A stretch of DNA of 64,000 nt, from NCBI RefSeq assembly GCF_000718005.1, contig NZ_JODV01000001.1; one strand, 5' to 3'. Source of the stretch: Actinoalloteichus_B caeruleus. GTDB taxonomy: Bacteria; Actinomycetota; Actinomycetes; Mycobacteriales; Pseudonocardiaceae. Shown here piece by piece: positions 26,701 through 35,326 of this stretch. How positions within the stretch are numbered: the stretch's first letter is position 1; each line of letters starts with the position of its first letter. The notes under the pieces were generated by a model. That model ran no database searches and was not told where the DNA came from. It worked only from the letters and a program-made list of their open reading frames with translations. The translations under genes were made by a program, and so were the position numbers.

Positions 26701-27245
26701 AGGTTGGTGATGGTCGCGGGGACCTTGTCGGTGTCGATGTCCTCCGTCCAGGTGGAGACGACCCGGTGCGCGAGCTGCCAGGCCGCGGTCTCGGTGAGCG
26801 GACGGGCTCCCGGTTCGACCGGGACCCGCAGACCGTGCTCGGCGACCAGCCTCCCGGCGTAGGCGTGGTAGGTGAGGACCGTCGGGTCGCAGGCCAGGAG
26901 CGCGGCCCTGCGTTGCCCGCCCGGGTCGAGGCGGTCCAGCAGCGGCGAGGCGGCCAACCGCCGCAGCCGGGCCCGCACCCGGTCACCCAGCTGTCCGGCG
27001 GCCTTCCGGGTGAAGGTCAGCCCGAGGACGCGCTCCGGGGCGACGATGCCGTTGGCGACGAGCCACACCACCCTCGCGGCCATCGTCTCCGTCTTCCCGG
27101 CCCCGGCACCGGCGATCACCAGGGCGGGTTCGACCGGGGCCGCGATGACGGCGACCTGTTCGGGGGTGGGAACGGCCAGCCCGAGTTCGCGGGCCAGCTC
27201 CACCGGTCCGATCAGGTCGCTGCCGCGTTCCGCCGTGACCGTCAT
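23775..27245 (-). CDS. adnB: AdnB helicase-nuclease subunit
   Basis: This 1156-residue protein joins an N-terminal UvrD-type motor to a C-terminal RecB-type nuclease. Motor motifs are Walker A IAGAGAGKTET (44-54), Walker B LLDEYQDTGHAQR (near 290), AHSAKGLEWEVV and LCYVALTRSE. The nuclease motif is WTVVDWKTG followed by QLAAYRLAW near the C-terminus. AdnAB resects DNA double-strand ends in mycobacteria in place of RecBCD, and AdnB is the main motor. It follows adnA by 85 bases on the same strand. The best start is ATG 27245. Confidence 0.95.
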   Translation of the reverse strand: MTVTAERGSDLIGPVELARELGLAVPTPEQVAVIAAPVEPALVIAGAGAGKTETMAARVVWLVANGIVAPERVLGLTFTRKAAGQLGDRVRARLRRLAASPLLDRLDPGGQRRAALLACDPTVLTYHAYAGRLVAEHGLRVPVEPGARPLTETAAWQLAHRVVSTWTEDIDTDKVPATITNLVLDLSGELAEHLVDPDDLVRWTTRFLDAVENAPRAARQRAGLPKDLQRILATQRLRVALLPLLADYARRKRRAGAVDFADQMSLAARLATDHPEVVSGERSRFGAVLLDEYQDTGHAQRVLLRALFGGAAPMPVTAVGDPVQAIYGWRGASAANLPRFASDFPRLDQHGGAGPARQHHLLTSFRNPPEVLDLANAISEPLRGGASSAGPGNGTDADGAVPALRVPRLRPRADAGPGAVSVALTEDVRAEREWVANRIGEEWERSVAETGAPPTAAVLVRRRADMAGIAAALRARGLPVEVVGLGGLLDEPEVRELVSALRVLVDPLAGTSAARLLTGSRWRLGAADLAALWRRARSLGGEQATAGTATASSGAGAEDGSDGSRREGDAGDGGPSLVGAAESAERTGLVDAVDDPGPPGQYSREGYRRIRGFGSELAALRRRLDQPLPDLVADVERTLLLDIEGLARLDRAGRAHLDAFAGVVAEFASASPSATLPSLIDYLRTAEHAEDGLEPGEIEVAEDRVQVVTAHSAKGLEWEVVAVPHLVRTVFPGARRSTSWLGSVSELPAELRGDAADLPRLALAGCSDRKQVAEELARHAEEFEERRLTEERRLCYVALTRSERVLLVSGHWWGETGAAPRGPSEFLEEVLAAVVGDGRAGGDSPVGVYPGGRVEGWAPPPERDDVNPLTSEGRTDVWPSDPLGDRRPVVAAGAELVRRKMGSFRRVGHASTGEDGRAGPPASRSDPVHDPEGWHRDVRVLLAERAAAGTRREEVRLPGQLSVSQLVELAADPEELAARLRRPLPRKPDRHARRGTTFHEWLEQRFGATRLLDVDDLPGASDEELLETGLEDLQAAFLDSDWAARTPAEVEVPFETTVDGVVVRGRMDAVFADEDGGWTVVDWKTGRAPAPDRVPALAVQLAAYRLAWAALTGSPLDRVRAAFHFVPENRTLRPADLLDVDGLRDLVRKIPSSGDT

Positions 27246-27330
27246 AGCCCGATTCTGGACCCCGGGCGCGAGCTCCTCACGCCGACTCCCCGTCTCGCGG
27301 GCACCTGCCCCAGCGCGGGACGGGGTGCCG

Positions 27331-30300
27331 TCACTCCCCGACCTGGCGGCCGGAGGGGTGGAGGGGACAGCTGAACCGCGCGGGGCACCGGTCGCAGTCC
27401 TCGCTCTCGTTGACGTCGTAGCGCGGGCCACGGCTGGCCTCCCCGGCCGCGCGGACGGTGCCCAGCCACTGGCGGACGCCCTCGTCGTCCAGCGGTCGCT
27501 GGGTCCGTTCCGTCGCGGAGCCGGATCTGGCGTCCGGTTTGGCCACGTAGAGCAGGCGCGCGCCACCGGGGGGGACGACGCGTCCCCCGGTCTCGTCGTC
27601 GTCCGCCGCGCCGAACTCGCTGAAGGCACCCAGGGCCGCCGCGAGCTGGTAGACGGCCAACTGCGGATGCTCCTCGGCCGCCTTCGCGGTGACGGCGGCC
27701 CGAGCGGTCTTGATGTCCACCACGACGGGACGGCCGTCGGCGTCGACGTCGAGCCGGTCGACCCGGCCCCGGACGAGCAGCCACGCCCCGCCCGGTCGTT
27801 CCGGGGGGATCTTGAGGTCCATCGGGTGTTCCACCGCCACCTGCGTGAGTTCGGCGCGGCTGCTGGTGAACCAGGCCAGGAACGAGTCGAGCATCGCCTC
27901 GACCCGGCGGCGTTCACGTCGGGAGAACCAGGGCGCGCCCGCGTCGACCGACTCCCAGGCCCGGTCCAGCTCCGCCCGCAACTCGTCCGGCGTGGCCCCC
28001 GTCGCCGCCCGTTCGACCAGGGCGTGCACCAGGGTTCCCGTCACCGAGGCCAGCTGCGCCTCGTCCTGCCCCCCGTGGCGTTCCACCACCCAGCGCAACG
28101 GGCACCGGGTCAGGACGTCCACGGTGGAGGGGGAGACGCGCAGCGCCTCGCCGTCGGGCCACAACGGGTCGTCCGTGGAGGGTGCTCCGAGCCCGTACCA
28201 GGAGGCGGGGTCCGCTCCGGGGACCCCGGCCACGGCGAGTTCGGCGAGGGCGGCCGCCGCCCGGTCACGCCGGTCCGGGTCCTCGTCCTCCGCTACCGGA
28301 GCGCAGACCACGCTCCGGAGTTCGGCGACGAGTTCGGCCAGTCCGAGGCCGCGGGGAGGCCGGAACAGCTGGCGCTTCCCCTCCTGGTCCGCGTCGGTGT
28401 CCGTCCCGTCCACCTCGTCGAGGAACCGGGAGGGTTGCTGGTCCTCCCCCCGCACCGCGCTGACGAGCAGGGTGCGGGTCGCCCGGCTCGCCGCCAGCAG
28501 CAGCAACCGACGTTCCTCGGCCAACAGGGGGGCGGTGGGGGACACCGGGACGTCGAGGGGCAGCCCGGCCAGGAGGTCGACGAGCCGTTCGACGCGCAGG
28601 AGCGAGCCCCGCTGCCGGAGGTCCGGCCAGGTCCCCTCCTGCACGCCGGGGACGGCGACCACCGTCCACTCCCTCCCGGCTGCGGCGTGCGCGGTGAGCA
28701 CGCTCACCGCCTCCCCCGTCGGCGCGGTGGGCGCGAGGGAGTCGCCGACGATCTGCTGGTCGATCAGCTCCTCCGCGAACGCGGCCGGCCCCTTGCCGAC
28801 GCTGCGGTGGGTGAAGCGCGCGGCGGCGTCGAAGAGGGCCAGGACGGCGTCGAGGTCCCGGTCGGCCTGGGCCCCCACCGGACCGGACCGGCGGGACCAG
28901 GCGAGCCACCGTTCCTGCAGCCCGCTCGCCTCCCAGGCCCGCCACAGCGCCTCCTCGACGTTGGCCCCGTCGGCGACCGCCGTCCTGGCCGCGCCCAGCA
29001 CCTCGGCGACGGCGTGGACCGGGGCCGAGGTGCGCTCGTCCAGCCCGACCAGGGAGTCCCGGTCGAGAAGCGCCTCGACGAGGAGTTCGCCCGAGGGCCG
29101 TTCCACCCCGGCGGCGGTGGCGAGCCGGCGCAGTTCACGTCGGACCCGCTTCATCGTCAGCGGGTCGGCTCCGCCCAGCTGCGATCCCAACAGGTACGTG
29201 GCCGTGTCCTCGGTGAGCGCGTCAGGGTCACCGGCGCAGCGCAGCACCTCGACGAGGGGGCGGACCGCGTGCTGTTGGGCGAGGGGGACCTCACTGGCGG
29301 ACATGGCCAACGGGACCCCGGCGGCGGCGAGTGAGCGCCGCAGCACGGGCAGCGCTCGGGTGGCCGAGCGCACCACGACGGCCATGCTGGACCACGGGAC
29401 GCCGTCAAGGAGGTGTGCCCGCCGGAACTCGTCCGCGATCCAGGTGGCCTCCTGCGCGGCGGTGCCCAGCACCCGGACCCGCACGCTCCCGGTGTCGGTG
29501 TCGGTGTCGGTCCCGGAGGGTGCCCGCGACGGCGCCGGTGAGGTGCGGGACGCGCGCGGTGCACCGTCGGTCGCCTCGCGGGCGGGGACCTCCTGATCGC
29601 CCCCGCCGTCGGTGTCCGCCTCGGCGGGCCCGCGCAGGTCGCGCTGCGGCCCGGTACCGGGGAGCCTCGCCGCCAGTCTGCGCACCGCCTCCCGGACGGC
29701 GGGAGCCATCCGGTGGTCGGTGGTGAGGACGGTGGTGCGTCGCCCGTCCGGGTCCGCGTCCAGCAGTCCGCGGGGATCGGCGCCTCGGAACGAGAAGACC
29801 GTCTGGTCGGGGTCGCCGGCCAGCACGAGCTCCCGCGCGCCGTCACCCACCTCCCGGACGAGGCGGTACTGGAGCGGGTCCAGGTGCTGGGCGTCATCGA
29901 CGAACAGGTGGTGAACCCTGGCCCGTTCGGTCGCGAGGAGTTCCTCGTCCGCCCCCAGCGCGCCCAGGGCGCTGGAGACGAGTTCCGCCGCGTCCATCGC
30001 CGGTGCCGCCTGCGGCGACGCGCTCCCCGACGCGGCGCGCAGCAGGTTCACCTGTTCGTACTGCTCCCCGAACCGCCCGGCCGCGACCCACTCCCGAACG
30101 CCGTGCCGTTCCCCCAGCTCGGCCAGGTCCTCGGGGCCGAGGCCGCGTTCGGCGGCGCGCAGCAGCAGGTCGCGGAGTTCGGCCGCGAAGCCGGGGAGCA
30201 GCAGCGCCGGCCGGAGGTGCGCCGGCCAGTTCGTCGCTCCGGCGCCCACATCGCCGGCGAGCAGGTCACGGATCACCGCGTCCTGGTCGGGGCCCGACAG

Positions 30301-30693
30301 CAACCGAGGCGGTGGGGCACCGACGAGGAGCGCCTCACGACGCAGGATGCCGAAGGCGTAGGAGTGGACGGTGCGCACCATCGGCTCCCGCACCGTCACC
30401 GGCGAACCCGCCTGCCCGGACCGGGACGCGACCAGGCCGGTGATCCGGGTCCGCAACTCCGAGGCGGCCCGCCGCCCCGAGGTCAGCACCAGCACGCTTT
30501 CCGGATCGCTCCCGGACAGGATCCGGTGGGCGGCGGCCTCGGCGAGCAAGGTGGTCTTCCCGGTGCCCGGTCCGCCCAGCACGCGGAGCAGGCCGGATCC
30601 GTGGTGGAGGACCCGCAGCGCCGCCTGGTCCCACCGGTGCGGCGTGCCGTCGTGCCGGCGGGCACGGACCAGGGAGGCTGCTGGCGCGCTCAT
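27331..30693 (-). CDS. adnA: AdnA helicase-nuclease subunit
   Basis: The product is 1120 residues: motor domain with Walker A GGPGTGKTT (40-48) and a Walker B region reading LFVDDAQHLDP rather than the usual DExQD, then the C-terminal RecB-type nuclease with VVVDIKTARAA and PQLAVYQLA. Three cysteines at the C-terminus (CDRC and FSC, residues 1100, 1103 and 1109) plus CPLRW at the front of the nuclease domain give the C..CxxCx5C spacing of AddB-type iron-sulfur nucleases. It pairs with AdnB to resect double-strand breaks. ATG 30693 is the start. The altered Walker B fits the accessory motor role known for AdnA. Confidence 0.95.
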   Translation of the reverse strand: MSAPAASLVRARRHDGTPHRWDQAALRVLHHGSGLLRVLGGPGTGKTTLLAEAAAHRILSGSDPESVLVLTSGRRAASELRTRITGLVASRSGQAGSPVTVREPMVRTVHSYAFGILRREALLVGAPPPRLLSGPDQDAVIRDLLAGDVGAGATNWPAHLRPALLLPGFAAELRDLLLRAAERGLGPEDLAELGERHGVREWVAAGRFGEQYEQVNLLRAASGSASPQAAPAMDAAELVSSALGALGADEELLATERARVHHLFVDDAQHLDPLQYRLVREVGDGARELVLAGDPDQTVFSFRGADPRGLLDADPDGRRTTVLTTDHRMAPAVREAVRRLAARLPGTGPQRDLRGPAEADTDGGGDQEVPAREATDGAPRASRTSPAPSRAPSGTDTDTDTGSVRVRVLGTAAQEATWIADEFRRAHLLDGVPWSSMAVVVRSATRALPVLRRSLAAAGVPLAMSASEVPLAQQHAVRPLVEVLRCAGDPDALTEDTATYLLGSQLGGADPLTMKRVRRELRRLATAAGVERPSGELLVEALLDRDSLVGLDERTSAPVHAVAEVLGAARTAVADGANVEEALWRAWEASGLQERWLAWSRRSGPVGAQADRDLDAVLALFDAAARFTHRSVGKGPAAFAEELIDQQIVGDSLAPTAPTGEAVSVLTAHAAAGREWTVVAVPGVQEGTWPDLRQRGSLLRVERLVDLLAGLPLDVPVSPTAPLLAEERRLLLLAASRATRTLLVSAVRGEDQQPSRFLDEVDGTDTDADQEGKRQLFRPPRGLGLAELVAELRSVVCAPVAEDEDPDRRDRAAAALAELAVAGVPGADPASWYGLGAPSTDDPLWPDGEALRVSPSTVDVLTRCPLRWVVERHGGQDEAQLASVTGTLVHALVERAATGATPDELRAELDRAWESVDAGAPWFSRRERRRVEAMLDSFLAWFTSSRAELTQVAVEHPMDLKIPPERPGGAWLLVRGRVDRLDVDADGRPVVVDIKTARAAVTAKAAEEHPQLAVYQLAAALGAFSEFGAADDDETGGRVVPPGGARLLYVAKPDARSGSATERTQRPLDDEGVRQWLGTVRAAGEASRGPRYDVNESEDCDRCPARFSCPLHPSGRQVGE

Positions 30694-30827
30694 ACCCCGA
30701 TGCAACCACGACACCCCGACGCCGGTGACACCCGCGTCGGCGTGTCGGGCGCGTGACGTGGTCCGGGCGCCGCCGTCCGGAGTTCCTGCCCCGATGGCGG
30801 CGCCGGCGCCTGTGGTAGGCAGACCGG

Positions 30828-31145
30828 GTGAACGACGAACTGGTGGAGCGGGTCCGCGAGGTGGTCCGGTCGATCCCCGCCGGACGCGTGCTCGGTTACG
30901 GCGATGTGGCCGAGCTCGCGGGTGCGCCCTCCCCGAGGCTGGTGGGACGGATCCTGGCCGAGGACGGCGCGGACCTGCCGTGGCACCGCGTGCTGCGTTC
31001 GGACGGGACCGTCGCCTCCCACCTCGCCGGTCGTCAGCTCGAGCGGCTGCGGGCCGAGGGCGTCGCCGCCCGGGACCGGCGGGTGGACATGCGCCAGTAC
31101 CGGTGGCGGCCGGCGCCCCCGGGCCAGTCGGGGCTCTGGGACTGA
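30828..31145 (+). CDS. alkyltransferase-like protein (ATL), MGMT DNA-binding domain
   Basis: This 105-residue protein covers only the DNA-binding domain of O6-alkylguanine-DNA alkyltransferase. VREVVRSIPAGRVLGYGDVAELAG includes the usual YGDVA helix, and the active-site motif PCHR is replaced by PWHR (LPWHRVLRSDG). A Trp in place of the acceptor Cys defines ATL proteins, which bind O6-alkylguanine and flag it for nucleotide excision repair without removing the alkyl group. It diverges from adnA with 134 bases between them. The GTG start is at the conserved N-terminus. Confidence 0.9.
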   Translation: MNDELVERVREVVRSIPAGRVLGYGDVAELAGAPSPRLVGRILAEDGADLPWHRVLRSDGTVASHLAGRQLERLRAEGVAARDRRVDMRQYRWRPAPPGQSGLWD

Positions 31146-31185
31146 CCGGACTCCGGGACTGACGGGGGCCCCGGGACTGACGGGG
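31138..31185 (+). repeat. three imperfect copies of GGGACTGACnGGG spanning the ATL gene stop
   Basis: Copies start at 31138, 31155 and 31173, with a period of 17-18 bases. The first copy contains the stop codon of the ATL gene; the next two lie in the untranslated 3' region and repeat it. This looks like local slippage duplication of the gene end. Confidence 0.6.
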
Positions 31186-31249
31186 CTCTCCCCCACCCGT
31201 TCGGTGTCGTGTCCGGGCGAGGCGCCGGGCCGCCGGGCGCGCGGCGGTA

Positions 31250-32092
31250 TCAACCGGCGCCCGTCGCGGCGACGAACGTCGGGAGTTCCCGTTCCAGCTG
31301 GCGCGCGAGCGCCCCGGTCCTGGGCCGGTCCGGGGTGCGGACGGGCAGCCCCTCCCGTTCGAGGGGTGCCGCGGTGACCGGACCCACGCAGGCCACGAGG
31401 CACGAGGTGCGCAGCGCTCGGCGGAGCGGCTCGCCCCTGCCGGTCCGCTCGGCCCGGCGGAGCAGGTTGGTGGCGGCCGGGGCACTGGTGAAGGTCAGGG
31501 CGTGGACCTCGGCCCGGGCCACCGCGTCGATCAGCGAGTCGAGGGGGCCGACGTCCTCCGGGTCGGTCCACCGGTAGACACCGACCGGGATGACCTCGGC
31601 GCCCCGACGACGGAGTGCCTCGCAGAACTCGGTCATCGGCTCCCCCTGCTCCTGAACGGCGATCCGCCGACCGTCGAGGTCCCGGCGGAGGAGCTCGTCG
31701 AGGACCTCGGCGACCGTCTCGGAGCCGGCCGTCCACGGATCGGGCAGGCCGGCCCCCCGGACGGCGCCGCGTGCCTTCGGCCCGCGGGCCAGCACCTCGG
31801 CGGCTCCGAGCCGGCCCAACAGGCCCTCGCGCCGCCCTCGGCCCTCGGCGGTGTCCAGCCAGCCCCGGAAACCCACACCGGTGATCGCCACCACCAGGTC
31901 CACCGGGGCGGCGAGCACCGCATCCGTCGCGGCCGCGAGCCGGTCGTCGTCGGCGAGGGCGACGCTGCGGATCGCCGGCCCGTACACCACGCGGGCTCCT
32001 CGGCGCTCCAGCAGCCCGCCCAGTTCCTCGGCCCGGCGGGCCGCCGTCACCCCCACGGTCAGCCCGAGCAGCGGGCGGTGGTCCTGCGCCAT
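31250..32092 (-). CDS. uroporphyrinogen-III synthase-like protein
   Basis: The predicted protein (280 residues) has the HemD bilobed pattern: LTVGVTAARRAEELGGLLERRGARVVYGPAI at the N-terminus, the linker region, and the second lobe GRRIAVQEQGEPMTEFCEALRRRGAEV with the VYRWT word and HALTFTSAPAATNLL. HemD closes the linear tetrapyrrole hydroxymethylbilane into uroporphyrinogen III. No other haem gene is nearby, so it may be a second, stand-alone copy. GAGG lies eight bases before ATG 32092. It diverges from the methyltransferase gene across an inverted repeat. Confidence 0.85.
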   Translation of the reverse strand: MAQDHRPLLGLTVGVTAARRAEELGGLLERRGARVVYGPAIRSVALADDDRLAAATDAVLAAPVDLVVAITGVGFRGWLDTAEGRGRREGLLGRLGAAEVLARGPKARGAVRGAGLPDPWTAGSETVAEVLDELLRRDLDGRRIAVQEQGEPMTEFCEALRRRGAEVIPVGVYRWTDPEDVGPLDSLIDAVARAEVHALTFTSAPAATNLLRRAERTGRGEPLRRALRTSCLVACVGPVTAAPLEREGLPVRTPDRPRTGALARQLERELPTFVAATGAG

Positions 32093-32174
32093 CGGCCCAT
32101 CCTCGTCTCTCCTCGGCCCGCTGAACAGGGGGTCGTCCCCGGTTCCGACCCCTGGGCGCACCCCGCCGCGCACC

Positions 32175-32210
32175 CCGCTCACGTGAAGATCGAAAATTTC
32201 ACCTGAGCGG
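32175..32210. promoter_or_regulatory. 13-bp inverted repeat, likely operator
   Basis: CCGCTCACGTGAA and the complement of TTCACCTGAGCGG match at 12 of 13 positions around the 10-base AT-rich spacer GATCGAAAAT. It lies between the divergent hemD-like (start 32092) and methyltransferase (start 32270) genes, in the only AT-rich patch there, so it could be the operator of a dimeric repressor for either gene. Confidence 0.55.
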
Positions 32211-32269
32211 GTGAGCCGCCTAGGATTTCGGCGGTTGCGTCGTCAACGTTCGGCTGACTGGGGTGTTGG

Positions 32270-33067
32270 ATGGACTCGGATGGCCCTGACCTGGCACGAG
32301 TTGATCTCGGTGCTCCAGGTCTGGCCCGCGTCGTCGACCACCTGCTCGGGGGAGCGCACAGCTTCGCCGTCGACCGGGAGGCCGCGGACGTGCTCGAGTC
32401 GGAGATCCCGGGCATCCGGCAGGCGATCCACCAGACCCGCTCCTTCCTGGGACGCGCGGTGCGGTACCTCCTCCGCCGAGGTGTGCGCCAGTTCCTCGAC
32501 CTCGGCGCGGGGCTGCCCGGCGTGGGCAGCGTGCACGAGATCGCCGCCGCCAGCGGCCGGCCCGCACGGGTGGTCTACGTGGACAACGACCCGATGACGG
32601 TGGCGCACGCCAGGCACATGGTCCGGCTCGTGCCGCACACCGCCGCCATCCTCACCGACCTCCGGTCGCCGGCCCTGGTGCTCGACCACGCGGAGTCACG
32701 GGCGGTGATCGACCCGGACGAACCCCTGGGCGTCCTGTTGTCCGACGCGCTGCCCGCCGTGCCGGAACCGATCGGGGAGGTGCTCGACGGCTACCTGGAC
32801 CGCATGGTCGACGGCAGCTACCTGGCGCTGGCCCATCCCACCAGCGAGGGATGGCCCGGAGACGGGAGCCGGTCGAGTGGGGCCTGGGCGCCGGTGGTGC
32901 TGCGGACGGCGGCCGACGTGCACGCCCTCTGGGATCGGCTCGACCTGGTACCGCCCGGAGTGGTGCCCGTGCAGGACTGGCGGCCGGACACACCCCTCGA
33001 CGAGGTGAGCCAGGAGTGCCCGGTGCCGGTGCTGGCGGGTCTGGGACGCGTGCGCCCCCGGGTCTGA
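32270..33067 (+). CDS. DUF574 family SAM-dependent methyltransferase
   Basis: A 265-residue protein with the DUF574 (Methyltransf_19) pattern: ARVVDHLLGGAHSFAVDREAA at the N-terminus, the SAM-binding motif FLDLGAGLPGVGSVHE near residue 76, VVYVDNDPMTVAHARHM as the acidic loop motif, and a C-terminal VLAGLGRVRPRV. This family is frequent in actinobacteria, mostly with unknown substrates. The ATG start gives MDSDGPDLARVDLGAPG. It is followed by a short hairpin and a convergent gene. Confidence 0.92.
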   Translation: MDSDGPDLARVDLGAPGLARVVDHLLGGAHSFAVDREAADVLESEIPGIRQAIHQTRSFLGRAVRYLLRRGVRQFLDLGAGLPGVGSVHEIAAASGRPARVVYVDNDPMTVAHARHMVRLVPHTAAILTDLRSPALVLDHAESRAVIDPDEPLGVLLSDALPAVPEPIGEVLDGYLDRMVDGSYLALAHPTSEGWPGDGSRSSGAWAPVVLRTAADVHALWDRLDLVPPGVVPVQDWRPDTPLDEVSQECPVPVLAGLGRVRPRV

Positions 33068-33085
33068 GCGCGGCTCCGGCCGCGC
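33068..33085. terminator. short bidirectional hairpin
   Basis: A 7-bp GC stem GCGCGGC with the tetraloop TCCG fills the 22-base gap between convergent stops. Confidence 0.5.
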
Positions 33086-33089
33086 GTCC

Positions 33090-33887
33090 TCAGAGGACCT
33101 CGAGCACCAGCTGGGTGGCTCGTTCCAGCCCGGCGAGCGACTGAGGCGTGGACCTCGGGTGCAGGGCGTTGACCGCGAGCCTGAACAACAGGGCGTGCAA
33201 CAGGGACTGCTCCCACTCGGGCAGGTGGGACCACCTGCGGATCAGGCCAGGATCCGCTCCTCCCCAGGCGAGCCCGTCGACCACCACGACCGCGGCGGCC
33301 CACTCGGCCGGCCGCCAGTAGGGCGTGAAGTCGATGACGCCCGGCGAGGAGTCCCGGCTGAACAGCACGTTGCCGAACAGGTCGCCGTGCACCACCTGCG
33401 CCCGGAGCCGGGAATGGCGTCGGGACCCCAGCAGCACCTCGAACAGCCGCCCGCCCCGGTCCGGGTCGAGGGTGGTCTCCTCCTCGCCCCACGCCATCCG
33501 GTCCGCGACCGAGAAGACGTCACGGCGTTCGTCGAGGAACCGGGGCCGAGCGAGCCCGGCGGTGGCGTCGTGCAACCGGAGGGAGACGGCGACGACCTCG
33601 TCGTGGCGGGCCTCCGGCTGCCCGGTCAGGAACCGGGACGCCGCCCAGCCGGACACGACCCACCGCCCGTCCGAGGACCGAACGGACCGGGAGAGCCGCA
33701 GGTCGTCCGGGTGCAGTGCCCCGAGGATGGTGGCCGCCCACGCCGCCTCGGCCGGGTTGGACACCGGTCTGAGGACGATCTCACCGCACCGCCACACGCC
33801 GGCCGGATCCAGTGGTTCCGGCTCGTCATCCCTGGCACCGAACGCCGCACGCACGTGCAACGGCGGCGGCTCGGGGGTCACACTCAC
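33090..33887 (-). CDS. TIGR02569 family phosphotransferase-like protein
   Basis: The 265-residue product matches TIGR02569 (Rv3205c type), a family in which an aminoglycoside-phosphotransferase-like fold is suggested by VVHGDLFGNVLF (near residue 165) and VIDFTPYWRP. These correspond to the catalytic HGD, the Asn and the metal-binding DF of such kinases. N-terminal nucleotide-binding motifs are weak and no substrate is known. It is downstream of moeZ on the same strand with a 90-base gap. GTG 33887 is the first start. Confidence 0.88.
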   Translation of the reverse strand: MSVTPEPPPLHVRAAFGARDDEPEPLDPAGVWRCGEIVLRPVSNPAEAAWAATILGALHPDDLRLSRSVRSSDGRWVVSGWAASRFLTGQPEARHDEVVAVSLRLHDATAGLARPRFLDERRDVFSVADRMAWGEEETTLDPDRGGRLFEVLLGSRRHSRLRAQVVHGDLFGNVLFSRDSSPGVIDFTPYWRPAEWAAAVVVVDGLAWGGADPGLIRRWSHLPEWEQSLLHALLFRLAVNALHPRSTPQSLAGLERATQLVLEVL

Positions 33888-33977
33888 GGGTAGGCACGCT
33901 ACCGTGGGTGGCCCGGGACGCGGTAGAAACCCAGGTCCGCCCGGCGTGGGCGCCGGTCGTCGCCCCCGGCCGGGTGG

Positions 33978-35147
33978 TCAGTACGTCGGCAGACCGGGGT
34001 CCACGTCCCTGGCCCAGCCGAGCACGCCTCCCCCGACGTGGCTGGCGTCGGAGAAACCAGCCCGGTGCAACGCGGCCAGTGCCTCCGCGGACCGCATCCC
34101 GGACTTGCAGTGCAGGACGATGGGCTGGTCCTGCGGCAGTTCCGAGAGGGCCTCGCCGGACAGGATGCGGTCCTTGGGGATCAGCACCGAACCGGGGATG
34201 CGGACGATCTCGTACTCGTGGGGCTCCCGGACATCGACGAGGCTGAACTTCTCGCCCCGGTCGAACTTCTCCTTGAGCTCCCTGGGCGTGATCGTGTGGT
34301 CGGCCGCCGCCTGCTGGGCGTCCTCCGGGACGACTCCGCAGAAGGAGTCGTAGTCGATCAGCTCGGTGACCGGCTCGGCGTTGGGGTCGCGCCGGATCCG
34401 GATCGTCCGGTAGCTCATCTCCAGGGCGTCGTACACCATCAGGCGTCCCAGCAGGGTCTCGCCCACCCCGGTGATCAGCTTGATCGCCTCGGTCACCATC
34501 ACCGAGCCGATCGAGGCGCACAGGACGCCGAGGACGCCGCCCTCGGCGCAGGACGGGACCATCCCGGGGGGCGGCGGTTCCGGGTAGAGATCGCGGTACT
34601 GGGGTCCGTGCTCCGCCCAGAAGACGCTGACCTGCCCCTCGAACCGGAAGATCGAACCCCACACGTAGGGCTTGCCGAGCAGGACGGCCGCGTCGTTGAC
34701 CAGGTAGCGGGTCGCGAAGTTGTCGGTGCCGTCCAGGATGAGGTCGTACTCGCGGAAGATGTCCAGCGCGTTGCTGGAGTCCAGGCGGACGCGGTGGACG
34801 TTCACCGTGACGAAGGGGTTGGTCTCCGCGATCGACTCGCGGGCCGACTCGGCCTTGGGCTTGCCGAGGTCGGACTGGCCGTGGATGATCTGCCGTTGCA
34901 GATTGGACTCGTCGACCTCGTCGAAGTCGACGATGCCGAGCGTGCCCACCCCGGCCGCGGCCAGGTACAGCAGCGCCGGGCTACCCAGGCCACCGGCCCC
35001 GATCACCAGCACCCTGGCGTTCTTGAGCCGCTTCTGCCCCTCCATCCCGACGTCCGGGATGATCAGGTGCCTGCTGTAGCGGGCGACCTCCTCCCTGGTC
35101 AGTTCCTCGGCGGGTTCGACAAGCGGCGGTAGCGTCGCCCCTGGCAT
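33978..35147 (-). CDS. moeZ: MoeZ adenylyltransferase/sulfurtransferase (MoeB-rhodanese fusion)
   Basis: This 389-residue protein fuses an E1-like MoeB domain (Rossmann loop VIGAGGLGSP near 50, SNLQRQIIHG, DGTDNFATR) to a C-terminal rhodanese domain with active-site loop CKSGMRS near residue 346. It activates ubiquitin-like sulfur carriers (MoaD, ThiS, CysO) by adenylation and transfers sulfur to make thiocarboxylates. PSCAEGGVLG lies at the position of the adenylation-domain Cys. It is encoded upstream of TIGR02569 and downstream of DUF3152, as in Rv3205c-Rv3207c. Confidence 0.96.
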   Translation of the reverse strand: MPGATLPPLVEPAEELTREEVARYSRHLIIPDVGMEGQKRLKNARVLVIGAGGLGSPALLYLAAAGVGTLGIVDFDEVDESNLQRQIIHGQSDLGKPKAESARESIAETNPFVTVNVHRVRLDSSNALDIFREYDLILDGTDNFATRYLVNDAAVLLGKPYVWGSIFRFEGQVSVFWAEHGPQYRDLYPEPPPPGMVPSCAEGGVLGVLCASIGSVMVTEAIKLITGVGETLLGRLMVYDALEMSYRTIRIRRDPNAEPVTELIDYDSFCGVVPEDAQQAAADHTITPRELKEKFDRGEKFSLVDVREPHEYEIVRIPGSVLIPKDRILSGEALSELPQDQPIVLHCKSGMRSAEALAALHRAGFSDASHVGGGVLGWARDVDPGLPTY

Positions 35148-35326
35148 TGGCTGTCCTCCTCGTCACCGGCGAGACCGGCACAGTGTGCCTCTCCCGGGGA
35201 ACGCGCGGACAGGCCACCGGAATTCCCGTCCCAACCAGTGGACGGCACCGGGGTACCGGGCGGTGGCTCCGCCTCCGTCCATGCCATGCGGACGCCGGGG
35301 GACACCACGGACACCGGCGGCCGTGG

